Shown here piece by piece: positions 29,045-36,510 of a stretch of DNA of 64,000 nt. The notes under the pieces were generated by a model. That model saw only the letters and a list, made by a program, of their open reading frames with translations. It made no database searches and had not been told where the DNA came from. Both the position numbers and the translations under genes were made by a program. This DNA is from Rhizobium sp. 9140 (GTDB taxonomy: Bacteria > Pseudomonadota > Alphaproteobacteria > Rhizobiales > Rhizobiaceae), in contig NZ_FJUR01000001.1 in NCBI RefSeq assembly GCF_900067135.1, positions 1,925,501 to 1,989,500 on the forward strand, given 5' to 3'. How positions within the stretch are numbered: the first letter of the stretch is position 1; each line of letters starts with the position of its first letter.

Positions 29045-30405
29045 TGACGAGCGAAGCGGCAACCGTTCTTCTGGTCGATGACGAAGAGGAGCTGCGCCGC
29101 TCCACGGCGCAGGCGCTCGAGCTTCAGGACCTGACCGTCGAGACCTTCGCGGCCGGCGAGGATGTGCTCGCCCGCGTCGGTTACGGCTTTGCCGGCGTCG
29201 TCGTCAGCGATATCCGGATGCGCGGCATGGATGGCATGACGCTGTTGCAGCGCATCCGCGAGATCGACCACGAAATCCCCGTCATCCTCGTCACCGGCCA
29301 TGGCGATGTGCAGCTGGCCGTAAAGGCCATGCGGGAGGGGGCCTATGATTTCATGGAGAAGCCCTTCGGCGTGCAGGCGCTTGCCGGCATCATCCGCCGC
29401 GCCCGCGACCGGCGCGGCCTCGTGCTCGAAAACCGCCGCCTGCGCGCGGTTGCCGGCAAGCGCGACGATATCGAGGCGCGCATGCCCGGACGGACGCCCG
29501 TCATGGTCGATCTGCGTTACCGCCTGCGCGCCATCGGGGCGACCGACGCGGATACGCTGATCATCGGCGAAACCGGCGCCGGCAAGGAGGTCGCCGCCCG
29601 CGCGCTTCACGATATCAGCGCCCGTGCCAACCGCCCCTTCATCGCCATCAACTGCGCTGCCCTGCCCGAAACGCTGATCGAAAGCGAACTCTTTGGCCAT
29701 GAGGCCGGCGCCTTTCCGGGGGCGATCCGCGCCCGCTACGGCAAGTTCGAGCATGCCCGCGGCGGCACCATCCTGCTGGACGAGATCGGCTCCATGCCGA
29801 TCGAGCTTCAGGCGAAGTTCCTGCGCGTGCTTCAGGAGCGCACCATCACGCGTCTCGGCTCCAACGAGACGGTGCCGCTCGATGTCCGCTTCGTCGCCAC
29901 CAGCAAGGTCGATCTGGAAGCGGAGGTGGCAGCCGGTCGCTTCCGGGCCGATCTGTTCTACCGCCTGAACGTGGTCACGCTGCACGTGCCGTCGCTCGCC
30001 CAGCGTGCCGCCGATATCCCGCTGCTCTTCCTCCAGCTCGTGCGCGAGGCTTCGGCCCGCTATGGCCGCGAGGATATGGACGTACCGCCCGCCATCGTTT
30101 CCGAGGTGGCCCATCGGCGCTGGCCGGGCAATGTCCGCGAGCTGCGCAACGCCGCCGACCGCCTCGTGCTCGGCCTTGATGCCCGCGGCCTGGAGCCAGC
30201 GACGGACGATCGCGAGGAGGAGAGCAAGCTCGCGCCCCGCGTCGCCGCCTTCGAACGCGGTCTGATCGCCCGAACGCTCGCCGCGCATGGTGGCGCGCTG
30301 CGCCCGGTCTATGAGACCCTCGGAATCTCCCGCAAGACGCTGTACGAAAAGATGCAGAAATACGGCCTCGACAAGCGCGCGACCTTCGATGATGGACCGG
30401 AATGA
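29044..30405 (+). CDS. DctD-type sigma-54-dependent response regulator
   Basis: Seen: 453 residues. A receiver domain with VDDEEE and phospho-acceptor Asp56 (VSDIRMRGMDG), an AAA+ domain with Walker A GETGAGKE, Walker B GGTILLDEIGS and an arginine finger region FRADLFYRLNV, then a Fis-type helix-turn-helix (ETLGISRKTLYEKMQKYG). Odd: the sigma-54 contact loop reads GAFPGA (222-227) rather than GAFTGA. Known: the Thr is important for sigma-54 engagement in most members. Inferred: activates tctCBA, through sigma-54 if the Pro form is functional. The start overlaps the kinase stop. Confidence 0.9.
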   Translation: MTSEAATVLLVDDEEELRRSTAQALELQDLTVETFAAGEDVLARVGYGFAGVVVSDIRMRGMDGMTLLQRIREIDHEIPVILVTGHGDVQLAVKAMREGAYDFMEKPFGVQALAGIIRRARDRRGLVLENRRLRAVAGKRDDIEARMPGRTPVMVDLRYRLRAIGATDADTLIIGETGAGKEVAARALHDISARANRPFIAINCAALPETLIESELFGHEAGAFPGAIRARYGKFEHARGGTILLDEIGSMPIELQAKFLRVLQERTITRLGSNETVPLDVRFVATSKVDLEAEVAAGRFRADLFYRLNVVTLHVPSLAQRAADIPLLFLQLVREASARYGREDMDVPPAIVSEVAHRRWPGNVRELRNAADRLVLGLDARGLEPATDDREEESKLAPRVAAFERGLIARTLAAHGGALRPVYETLGISRKTLYEKMQKYGLDKRATFDDGPE

Positions 30406-30420
30406 CGGGCTCATGTGTCG

Positions 30421-30463
30421 GTTTCCACCCATCGCAAATGGTAAAGGGGCCGTTTCCACCCAT
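30421..30463 (+). promoter_or_regulatory. two 12-bp direct repeats, candidate activator sites upstream of tctC
   Basis: GTTTCCACCCAT occurs at 30421-30432 and 30452-30463, starts 31 bp apart (about three helical turns). They lie between the dctD-like stop and tctC, about 145-185 bp before the tctC ATG, a typical distance for upstream activator sites. I could not find a convincing -24/-12 element by eye. Confidence 0.45.
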
Positions 30464-30475
30464 GGTGCGGCGCAA

Positions 30476-30501
30476 AAGCGTCGTTCCGCAGCGCGACGCT
30501 T
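30476..30501. repeat. 8-bp inverted repeat between dctD-like gene and tctC
   Basis: AAGCGTCG and CGACGCTT separated by 10 bp. Without a T-run it could be a weak terminator for the dctBD-like pair or an operator. Confidence 0.35.
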
Positions 30502-30607
30502 CCAATAGCGGTTGCACACCTCCGCCTGAACGGGACACTCGCGTCCATTCCATGACCGGCAGAGGAGGAGCCTTGCCGGCATGTCGATCACGTCTAGGGA
30601 GGACATC

Positions 30608-31585
30608 ATGACGCGTTTCTCGTCACTTCTGGCAGCCACAGCGCTTGCCGCAACCGTTTTTGCAGGCGCCGCGCAGGCGGACTATCCGGAGCGGACCATC
30701 ACCATGGTCGTGCCCTTCGCCGCCGGCGGGCCGACGGATACGGTCGCGCGCCTCGTTGCCGAATCCATGTCGAAGGACCTCGGTCAGCAGGTCATCGTGG
30801 AGAATGTCGGCGGTGCCGGCGGCACGCTGGGTGCCGGCCGTGTAGCCAGCGCCGAGGCTGATGGCTACACCGTGCTCCTGCACCACATCGGCATGGCCAC
30901 CAGCGCCACGCTTTACCGCAAGCTTGCCTATGACACGCTCAACGCCTTCGACTATGTCGGCCTTGTCACCGAAGTGCCGATGACCATCGTCGCGCGCAAG
31001 GACCTGGAGCCGACCGACCTCAAGAGCCTCGTCGCCTATGCCAAGGCCAACAAGGATACCGTGACGGTCGCCAATGCCGGCATCGGCGCGGCCTCCCACC
31101 TTTGCGGCATGCTGTTCATGAGCGCCATCGAGACGCCGCTCGTCACCGTCCCCTACAAGGGCACAGGCCCGGCGATGACCGATCTTCTCGGCGGCCAGGT
31201 GGACATCATGTGCGACCAGACCACCAACACGACGAAGCAGATCCAGGGCGGCACCATCAAGGCCTTCGCCGTTACGTCGCCAACACGCCTCGACATCTTT
31301 CCGGACATGCCAACAGCCGTCGAAGGCGGTCTGCCGGGCTTCGAAGTCGGCATCTGGCACGGCGTCTACACGCCCAAGGGCACGCCGCCGGAAGCCATCG
31401 CCAAGCTGGAAGGCGCGCTGCAAAAGGCCTTGAAGGATGAGAACGTCGCCGCCCGCTTCGCCGAACTCGGCACCAAGCCGTCGTCGGACGCCGATGCAAC
31501 GCCCGCCGCCCTCAAGGCCAAGCTCGAAGGCGAAATCGCCCGCTGGAAGCCGATCATCGAAAAGGCCGGTCAGTACGCCGACTGA
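30608..31585 (+). CDS. tctC: tripartite tricarboxylate transporter substrate-binding protein TctC
   Basis: Seen: 325 residues from ATG 30608 (AGGGAGGACATC upstream; a start at 30581 would add nine residues before the signal peptide). Signal peptide of about 22 residues ending AQADYPE; then the Bug/TctC features TITMVVPFAAGGPTDTVAR, NVGGAGGTLGAGRV, VPYKGTGPAMTDLLGGQVD and a C-terminal GTPPEAI. Known: a periplasmic protein that captures citrate-like or other carboxylates for the TctAB permease. Bug-type proteins bind varied small acids, so the ligand is open. A RIME-like repeat separates it from tctB. Confidence 0.93.
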   Translation: MTRFSSLLAATALAATVFAGAAQADYPERTITMVVPFAAGGPTDTVARLVAESMSKDLGQQVIVENVGGAGGTLGAGRVASAEADGYTVLLHHIGMATSATLYRKLAYDTLNAFDYVGLVTEVPMTIVARKDLEPTDLKSLVAYAKANKDTVTVANAGIGAASHLCGMLFMSAIETPLVTVPYKGTGPAMTDLLGGQVDIMCDQTTNTTKQIQGGTIKAFAVTSPTRLDIFPDMPTAVEGGLPGFEVGIWHGVYTPKGTPPEAIAKLEGALQKALKDENVAARFAELGTKPSSDADATPAALKAKLEGEIARWKPIIEKAGQYAD

Positions 31586-31614
31586 TCGAGGCCGCATCGA
31601 CGGACCGGGATGCA

Positions 31615-31754
31615 GGCTGCCCCCCATCCGCCTGCCGGCACCTTCTCCCCGCAAGCGGGGCGAAGGGACCGTGCGACAGCCCCTTGCGTCTTCGTCAAGC
31701 GAGGCACGTCCCCTCACCCCGCAGGCGGGGGGAGGGCTAGGGTGAGGGGCTGCC
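31615..31754. repeat. RIME-like intergenic repeat, copy 2
   Basis: Between tctC and tctB. Shares with copy 1 (7111-7270) the blocks CATCCGCCTGCCGGCACCTT, CCCCGCAAGCGGGG-type palindromes and GAGGGCTAGGGTGAGGGGC, with outer ends inverted relative to each other; the middle differs. Confidence 0.65.
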
Positions 31755-31871
31755 GCAAGGGGGGAATAGCCGAGGAGCCGCCTGATCGCGCGCCTCGACC
31801 AGCCAACACAAGCACCAGCCGCCGCAGGAAGCCGATGGGCCACCTGCGCTTCCGTCCATTGGGGGAACACC

Positions 31872-32333
31872 ATGAAACCACTCCGTCTCGACCGGACGAA
31901 TGCCCTCTGCGGCATCTTGTTCATCGCCCTCGGTCTCTTCTTCGTCGCGCAGTCGCTGTCGCTCGACCTCGGCACGACGTTTCGCATGGGGCCGGGTTAT
32001 TTCCCGCTGGTCCTCGCGCTGTTCCTGACCGGCCTCGGCCTCATCATCCTCTTTCAGGCGACCCGCACGCAAAGCGAGCCGATCGAGCCTCTGGCCTGGC
32101 GCGGCATGCTCTTCATTCTCACCGCACCCATCGTCTTTGGCCTCACGGTCCGGGGCCTCGGTTTCGTGCCATCGCTGTTCATCGCCGCCTTCATCGCGTC
32201 CTTCGCCTCGCAGCGCATGAAGTTGGTCGGCGCGATCGTTCTGTCGATCGCCATCACGCTCTTTTCCGTCGCCGTCTTCAGCTACGCGCTGGGCCTTCCG
32301 TTCGAACGCTTCGGCCCCTGGCTGCGGTTTTAA
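31872..32333 (+). CDS. tctB: tripartite tricarboxylate transporter small subunit TctB
   Basis: Seen: 153 residues with four predicted helices, opening with DRTNALCGILFIALGLFF and FRMGPGYFPLVLALFL, the usual TctB pattern. Known: TctB is the small membrane subunit of the secondary, sodium- or proton-driven TTT transporter. The ATG follows the repeat by 117 bp; tctA begins 12 bp after its stop. Confidence 0.9.
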   Translation: MKPLRLDRTNALCGILFIALGLFFVAQSLSLDLGTTFRMGPGYFPLVLALFLTGLGLIILFQATRTQSEPIEPLAWRGMLFILTAPIVFGLTVRGLGFVPSLFIAAFIASFASQRMKLVGAIVLSIAITLFSVAVFSYALGLPFERFGPWLRF

Positions 32334-32345
32334 GGATCTTCGACC

Positions 32346-33851
32346 ATGGATCTCTTCAGCAATCTCGCATTGGGTTTCGCGACGGCCGGCACGCCGGAAA
32401 ACCTTCTCTTCTGCCTCATCGGCGTACTCCTCGGCACGCTCATCGGGGTTCTCCCCGGCATCGGCGCCACGGCCACCATCGCCATGCTCCTGCCGATCAC
32501 CTTCCAGCTGGAGCCGGTCTCCTCGCTGATCATGCTCGCCGGCATCTATTACGGCGCGCAGTATGGCGGCTCCACCACGGCCATTCTCATCAATATGCCG
32601 GGTGAGTCCTCTTCCGCCGTCACCGCCATCGACGGCTACCAGATGGCGCGCAAGGGCAGGGCGGGCGCGGCGCTCGCCATCGCGGCGCTCGGCTCCTTCT
32701 TTGCCGGCACCGTCTCCACCTTCCTCGTCGCCATCTTCGCCCCGCCGCTCACCGCCGTCGCGCTCCAGTTCGGCGCCGCCGAATATTTCTCGCTGATGGT
32801 CGTCGGCCTCGTGTCCTCTATTGCGCTCGCCCACGGCTCCATCGTCAAGGCGCTGGCCATGGTCTCGCTCGGCCTGCTGCTCGGCCTCGTCGGTACGGAT
32901 ATCTACACCGGCACGCCGCGCTTCACGCTCGGCATTCGCGAATATGCGGACGGGTTGAACTTCGTCGCGGTGGCCGTCGGCGTCTTCGGCGTGGCCGAGA
33001 TCCTGCGCAATCTCGAAGGCGAGATGACGCGCACCGTGCTGATCAGCAAGGTCACCGGCCTCATGCCGACGCGGGACGATTTCCGTCAGATGGTCGGCCC
33101 CGTCCTGCGCGGCACCGGTATCGGCTCGGCGCTCGGCATCCTGCCCGGTGGCGGCGCCATCCTTGCGGCTTTCGCCTCCTACACCGTGGAAAAGCGCATT
33201 TCCAAGCACCCGGAAGAATTCGGCAAGGGCGCCATCGCCGGGGTCGCCGGTCCGGAATCGGCCAACAATGCCGGTGCCCAGACCTCGTTCATCCCGCTTC
33301 TCACGCTCGGCATTCCGGCAAACCCGGTCATGGCGCTCATGGTCGGCGCGATGATCATCCAGGGCATCGTCCCCGGCCCGAACGTCGCCGTCGAGCAGCC
33401 AGCCCTGTTCTGGGGCATCATCGCCTCCATGTGGATCGGCAACCTGATGCTGGTGGTGCTGAACCTGCCGCTGATCGGCCTCTGGGTGAAGCTCCTGACG
33501 GTGCCATACTACGTGCTGTTCCCCATCATCATGGCCTTCTGCGCCATCGGGGTCTACAGCGTCAACGCCAATGTCTACGACCTCTATGCCGTCGCCTTCT
33601 TCGGCATTGCCGGCTATCTCCTCGTCAAGCTGCGCTGCGAACCGGCCCCGCTGCTGCTCGGCTTCGTGCTCGGCCCGCTGCTGGAGGAAAACCTGCGCCG
33701 CGCCATGATCCTCTCACGCGGCGACCCCTCCACCTTCGTCACCCGCCCCATCAGCGCCGGCCTCCTGCTCCTGGCCGCCGCCGTGCTCATCGTGGTCTTC
33801 CTGCCGAGCATCAAGGCCAAGCGCGAAGCTGTGTTCCAGGAAGAAAGCTGA
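32346..33851 (+). CDS. tctA: tripartite tricarboxylate transporter large permease TctA
   Basis: Seen: 501 residues, about eleven to twelve helices, with GVLPGIGATATIAMLLP near residue 35-50, YYGAQYGGSTTAILINMPGE, and the second half repeat PGGGAILAAF...GPESANNAGAQTSFIPLLTLGIP. Known: the catalytic permease of the TTT family; the paired PGIGATATI and PGGGAILA segments are the inverted-repeat substrate loops. Last gene of tctCBA, ended by a strong terminator. Confidence 0.95.
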   Translation: MDLFSNLALGFATAGTPENLLFCLIGVLLGTLIGVLPGIGATATIAMLLPITFQLEPVSSLIMLAGIYYGAQYGGSTTAILINMPGESSSAVTAIDGYQMARKGRAGAALAIAALGSFFAGTVSTFLVAIFAPPLTAVALQFGAAEYFSLMVVGLVSSIALAHGSIVKALAMVSLGLLLGLVGTDIYTGTPRFTLGIREYADGLNFVAVAVGVFGVAEILRNLEGEMTRTVLISKVTGLMPTRDDFRQMVGPVLRGTGIGSALGILPGGGAILAAFASYTVEKRISKHPEEFGKGAIAGVAGPESANNAGAQTSFIPLLTLGIPANPVMALMVGAMIIQGIVPGPNVAVEQPALFWGIIASMWIGNLMLVVLNLPLIGLWVKLLTVPYYVLFPIIMAFCAIGVYSVNANVYDLYAVAFFGIAGYLLVKLRCEPAPLLLGFVLGPLLEENLRRAMILSRGDPSTFVTRPISAGLLLLAAAVLIVVFLPSIKAKREAVFQEES

Positions 33852-33875
33852 TCGAATCTGGCGACACGAACGAAG

Positions 33876-33910
33876 AAAGGCGCCACCGGAAACGGTGGCG
33901 CCTTTCTGTT
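33876..33910 (+). terminator. strong terminator after tctA
   Basis: AAAGGCGCCACCG pairs with CGGTGGCGCCTTT (13 bp) around a GAAA tetraloop, followed by CTGTTT. Also usable on the minus strand for the convergent GST gene because of the A-run. Confidence 0.88.
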
Positions 33911-33942
33911 TGGCCATGGGCACATGTCGGGGCCTGTCGGGA

Positions 33943-34533
33943 TCACGCCTTGAAAAGCTTGTAATCCGGAAACTGCTTTTCGAACTTGTCCGGCCAGTTC
34001 TTCAGCTTCGAGCGACCTTTCTGCCATTCGCCGGCAAAGCGCAGTTCGATGTAGCGCAGCGTCGCGGCGAGCGCGAAATGGCCGGCATGGAGCTTCGCGC
34101 CCGTCTTCGGCATGTTGGCGTCTAGATAGTCCAGCGCGCGCTCGACCTTCTCCCACTGACGCTCGATCCAGGGCTCGTGGACCTTTTCCGGCGGATGGAA
34201 GCGTTTCTCATAGACGATGGCGAGCAGGCTGTCGCAGATCCCGTCGCAGAGGGCTTCCAGCACCTCTGCCTGCACGCGCTTTTCCGCATTGCGCGGATAG
34301 AGCATGCCCTTCGTTTCGCGATCGATGAAATGCATGATGACGCTGCTGTCGAATATGGCCTGACCGCTGTCGAGCACCAGCGTCGGGATCTTGCCCAGCG
34401 GATTGCTGGCGATCAGGTCCGGCGGGTTCGAATTCGTGTCCGTCAGCACGCTTTCGGCCGGCAGCCCGGCATAGTGCGCGGCCATGCGCACCTTGGTCGA
34501 GTAGGGCGAGGCGGGGGAGTAGAGGATCTTCAT
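33943..34533 (-). CDS. glutathione S-transferase
   Basis: Seen: 196 residues. Thioredoxin-like N-domain beginning MKILYSPASPYSTKVRMA (Ser active site), NPLGKIPTLVLDSG, and FDSSVIMHFID for glutathione binding; helical C-domain. Known: common bacterial GST; cytosolic. Convergent with tctA across a shared terminator. Confidence 0.85.
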   Translation of the reverse strand: MKILYSPASPYSTKVRMAAHYAGLPAESVLTDTNSNPPDLIASNPLGKIPTLVLDSGQAIFDSSVIMHFIDRETKGMLYPRNAEKRVQAEVLEALCDGICDSLLAIVYEKRFHPPEKVHEPWIERQWEKVERALDYLDANMPKTGAKLHAGHFALAATLRYIELRFAGEWQKGRSKLKNWPDKFEKQFPDYKLFKA

Positions 34534-34588
34534 CGGCGGTCCGTTCGTCTGCTGTGTGGGGTTCGGGATGGGATTGCTGTCGGAAACG

Positions 34589-35383
34589 TCATCGTCGGCC
34601 CGCAGCAGGGATGGTCAGGTCCCGCGCCCGGCAGCCGCCGCGATCGACCTCGCCGCAGGCTCGAAAGGCAAGGTCGCGGGTGAAGCAGATGCGGATCTCC
34701 TCCAGCTTCTCGTCGCCACAGGTCACCGCGACGCCTTGCCGGGTCAGCCCGGGATTGGCGTCCGCCAGCGCCGTCTCGATGGCCGCCGGGCTCATCCGCC
34801 GCCGCGCGTCGGCGTTCTCTGTGCTTGCCGGTAAGTGCACCCGATCGCGCGCTGCCCGGAGCACGGAGAAATAGGCGCGCTGGTCGAGCCCCGAACACGT
34901 CCCATGCTTGCGCCACTGATGCCCGATCAGGCCCATGGAGGGGATGATGTCGAACAGGCCACGGCCGAGCGCATCAGGCACGCGGTCGCTGTCGCGCGAG
35001 GGGCAGAAGGCGGGAAAGCCCCGCTCGTTCTGCGGCCACAGACCGTGGACGATGAAGCCGTATGTCCGTGTGCCATTGCACTGCGCCGTCTTGCCCGCGC
35101 GGTCGTTCTCCTCACACCAGGTCGGCGACCAGGAGAGGGAGAGGACGTAGAAATCGAACCCGCTTCCCATCGGCACGTTTCCGGGCGTGGCCGCAGGCGT
35201 GTTTTTCGGGGCCTGAGAGGGTGTCTGGGAAGACGGCTTTGCCGGTGGCTTAGGCGCCTGCTGGAGAATGGGTGGCGTTGCCGTAGCTTGCCTCTCCGCC
35301 GGCTCATCACCACAGCCCGATACCAGAAGGCCCAAGACCAGTGCCATCACGATCCGCACGGAGGAGAGAAGCCGCTGCATCAT
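34589..35383 (-). CDS. ribonuclease T2 family lipoprotein with altered second catalytic motif
   Basis: Seen: 264 residues from the paired ATGs at 35380-35383 (frame open to 35542). Lipoprotein signal with lipobox LLVSGC, a Pro/Gln/Ala-rich linker (about 28-70), then the T2 fold: YVLSLSWSPTWC, conserved site 1 FIVHGLWPQ and site 2 GHQWRKHGTC, with several cysteines. Known: RNase T2 uses His (site 1), Glu and His (site 2 H-E-x-x-K-H). Here the Glu position is Gln. Inferred: periplasmic, membrane-tethered RNase-like protein with lowered or altered activity, unless the lineage uses Gln. Confidence 0.83.
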   Translation of the reverse strand: MMQRLLSSVRIVMALVLGLLVSGCGDEPAERQATATPPILQQAPKPPAKPSSQTPSQAPKNTPAATPGNVPMGSGFDFYVLSLSWSPTWCEENDRAGKTAQCNGTRTYGFIVHGLWPQNERGFPAFCPSRDSDRVPDALGRGLFDIIPSMGLIGHQWRKHGTCSGLDQRAYFSVLRAARDRVHLPASTENADARRRMSPAAIETALADANPGLTRQGVAVTCGDEKLEEIRICFTRDLAFRACGEVDRGGCRARDLTIPAAGRR

Positions 35384-35560
35384 GCCGGGAACCCCCGCGC
35401 AGCGGGGCAAAGCTGGCCACGTACAGTGCCGCTTACAGGGATGGGGAGATCCTTCGTCATCGTCGTCTCCCGTTTCGCCCTTGACGCTTCGTTGCGCTGC
35501 GGGAGATTGCGTCGGGCAGGGGCTTTGCGTCAAGCGCTGCACGGCAAAGTCCCTGCTCGA

Positions 35561-36442
35561 TCAGGCCTCGTCGTCATCCTCTGGAAGATCGCGCTCTTCC
35601 CCCCGCAGCCAGATGGCGCGCGCGGAGGCGAAGCGGTCCTGCTTCAGGCGATCCTTGAGGAAGGGCAGCAGCACGTCCAGCTCGCTTTTCAGCGTGAAGG
35701 GCGGGTTGACGATGATGAGGCCGGTGCCGGTTAGACCTGTCGTGCCGCGGTCGCTCTTCACCGTCAGCTCGCAGCAGAGCATCTTCGGTATGTTCAGCGC
35801 CGTCAGGTTCTCGTGGAAATCGGCGATGGGCGCGCCCTGCTTCAGCGGATACCAGAGGCAGAACGTGCCGCCGGGAAAGCGGCGATAGGCCTTGGCGAGA
35901 CCCTTCTCCAGCCGGTCGTATTCGCCCGGCTCCTCGAAAGGCGGATCGACCAGCACCAGCCCGCGCTTCTCCTTGGGCGGCAGATGCGCGCCGAGCGCCA
36001 GCCAGCCGTCCAGTTCGGTAATGCGGCTCTGATAGTCGCCGTCGAACAGCCGGTGCAGCGTCTCGTAGTCGTCGGGGTGAAGCTCCATCGCCGAAAGCCG
36101 GTCCTGCGGCCGCATCAGCAGGCGCGTCAGCTTCGGCGAGCCCGGATAATGCGTCATCCCGCCTTCGGGGTTCAGCGCGGCGATTGCTTCCAGATAGGGC
36201 GCGAGAAGAGGCGCGACCGCGGGCGGCAGCGGGTCCGCCAGCAGCCGGCCGATGCCGTCGCGCCACTCCCCGGTCTTCTGCGCTTCCTCGCTTGAAAGGT
36301 CGTAGAGCCCGATGCCGGCATGGGTATCCAGCACGCGAAACGCCTTGTCCTTCTGCTTCAGGTAGGTGACGAGACGGGCGAGCACCGCATGCTTCAGCAC
36401 GTCGGCGAAATTGCCCGCATGGTAGATGTGCCGATAATTCAT
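35561..36442 (-). CDS. rlmJ: 23S rRNA (adenine(2030)-N6)-methyltransferase RlmJ
   Basis: Seen: 293 residues from ATG 36442. Begins MNYRHIYHAGNFADVLKHAV; DTHAGIGLYDL, ELHPDDYETL and the N6-adenine motif DPPFE (in LVLVDPPFEEPGEYDR), then LWYPLK. Known: this family (DUF519) methylates A2030 of 23S rRNA with SAM. Stands alone, leftward, divergent from the oxidoreductase gene. Confidence 0.94.
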   Translation of the reverse strand: MNYRHIYHAGNFADVLKHAVLARLVTYLKQKDKAFRVLDTHAGIGLYDLSSEEAQKTGEWRDGIGRLLADPLPPAVAPLLAPYLEAIAALNPEGGMTHYPGSPKLTRLLMRPQDRLSAMELHPDDYETLHRLFDGDYQSRITELDGWLALGAHLPPKEKRGLVLVDPPFEEPGEYDRLEKGLAKAYRRFPGGTFCLWYPLKQGAPIADFHENLTALNIPKMLCCELTVKSDRGTTGLTGTGLIIVNPPFTLKSELDVLLPFLKDRLKQDRFASARAIWLRGEERDLPEDDDEA

Positions 36443-36510
36443 GATCTCTGGTGATCGCCTTGATGAAATGTTGAGATGCAAAGGGCAAAGCGCTTTGAGT
36501 GGCTTTGGCG

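Noticed and set aside
26888..29062. 724-codon open frame antisense to the sensor kinase
   Set aside because: Mirror frame of a well-supported histidine kinase; no recognisable domains and no ribosome site.
30464..30607. sigma-54 (-24/-12) promoter for tctC
   Set aside because: Expected from the regulator type, but no GG-N10-GC pair with adequate flanks was found; the closest (CCGGCAGAGGAGGAGCC) lacks the TT before GC and overlaps the ribosome-site region.
35384..35560. third RIME-like repeat before the RNase T2-like gene
   Set aside because: It has a GC palindrome (CCCCCGCGCAGCGGGG) but none of the other shared blocks.
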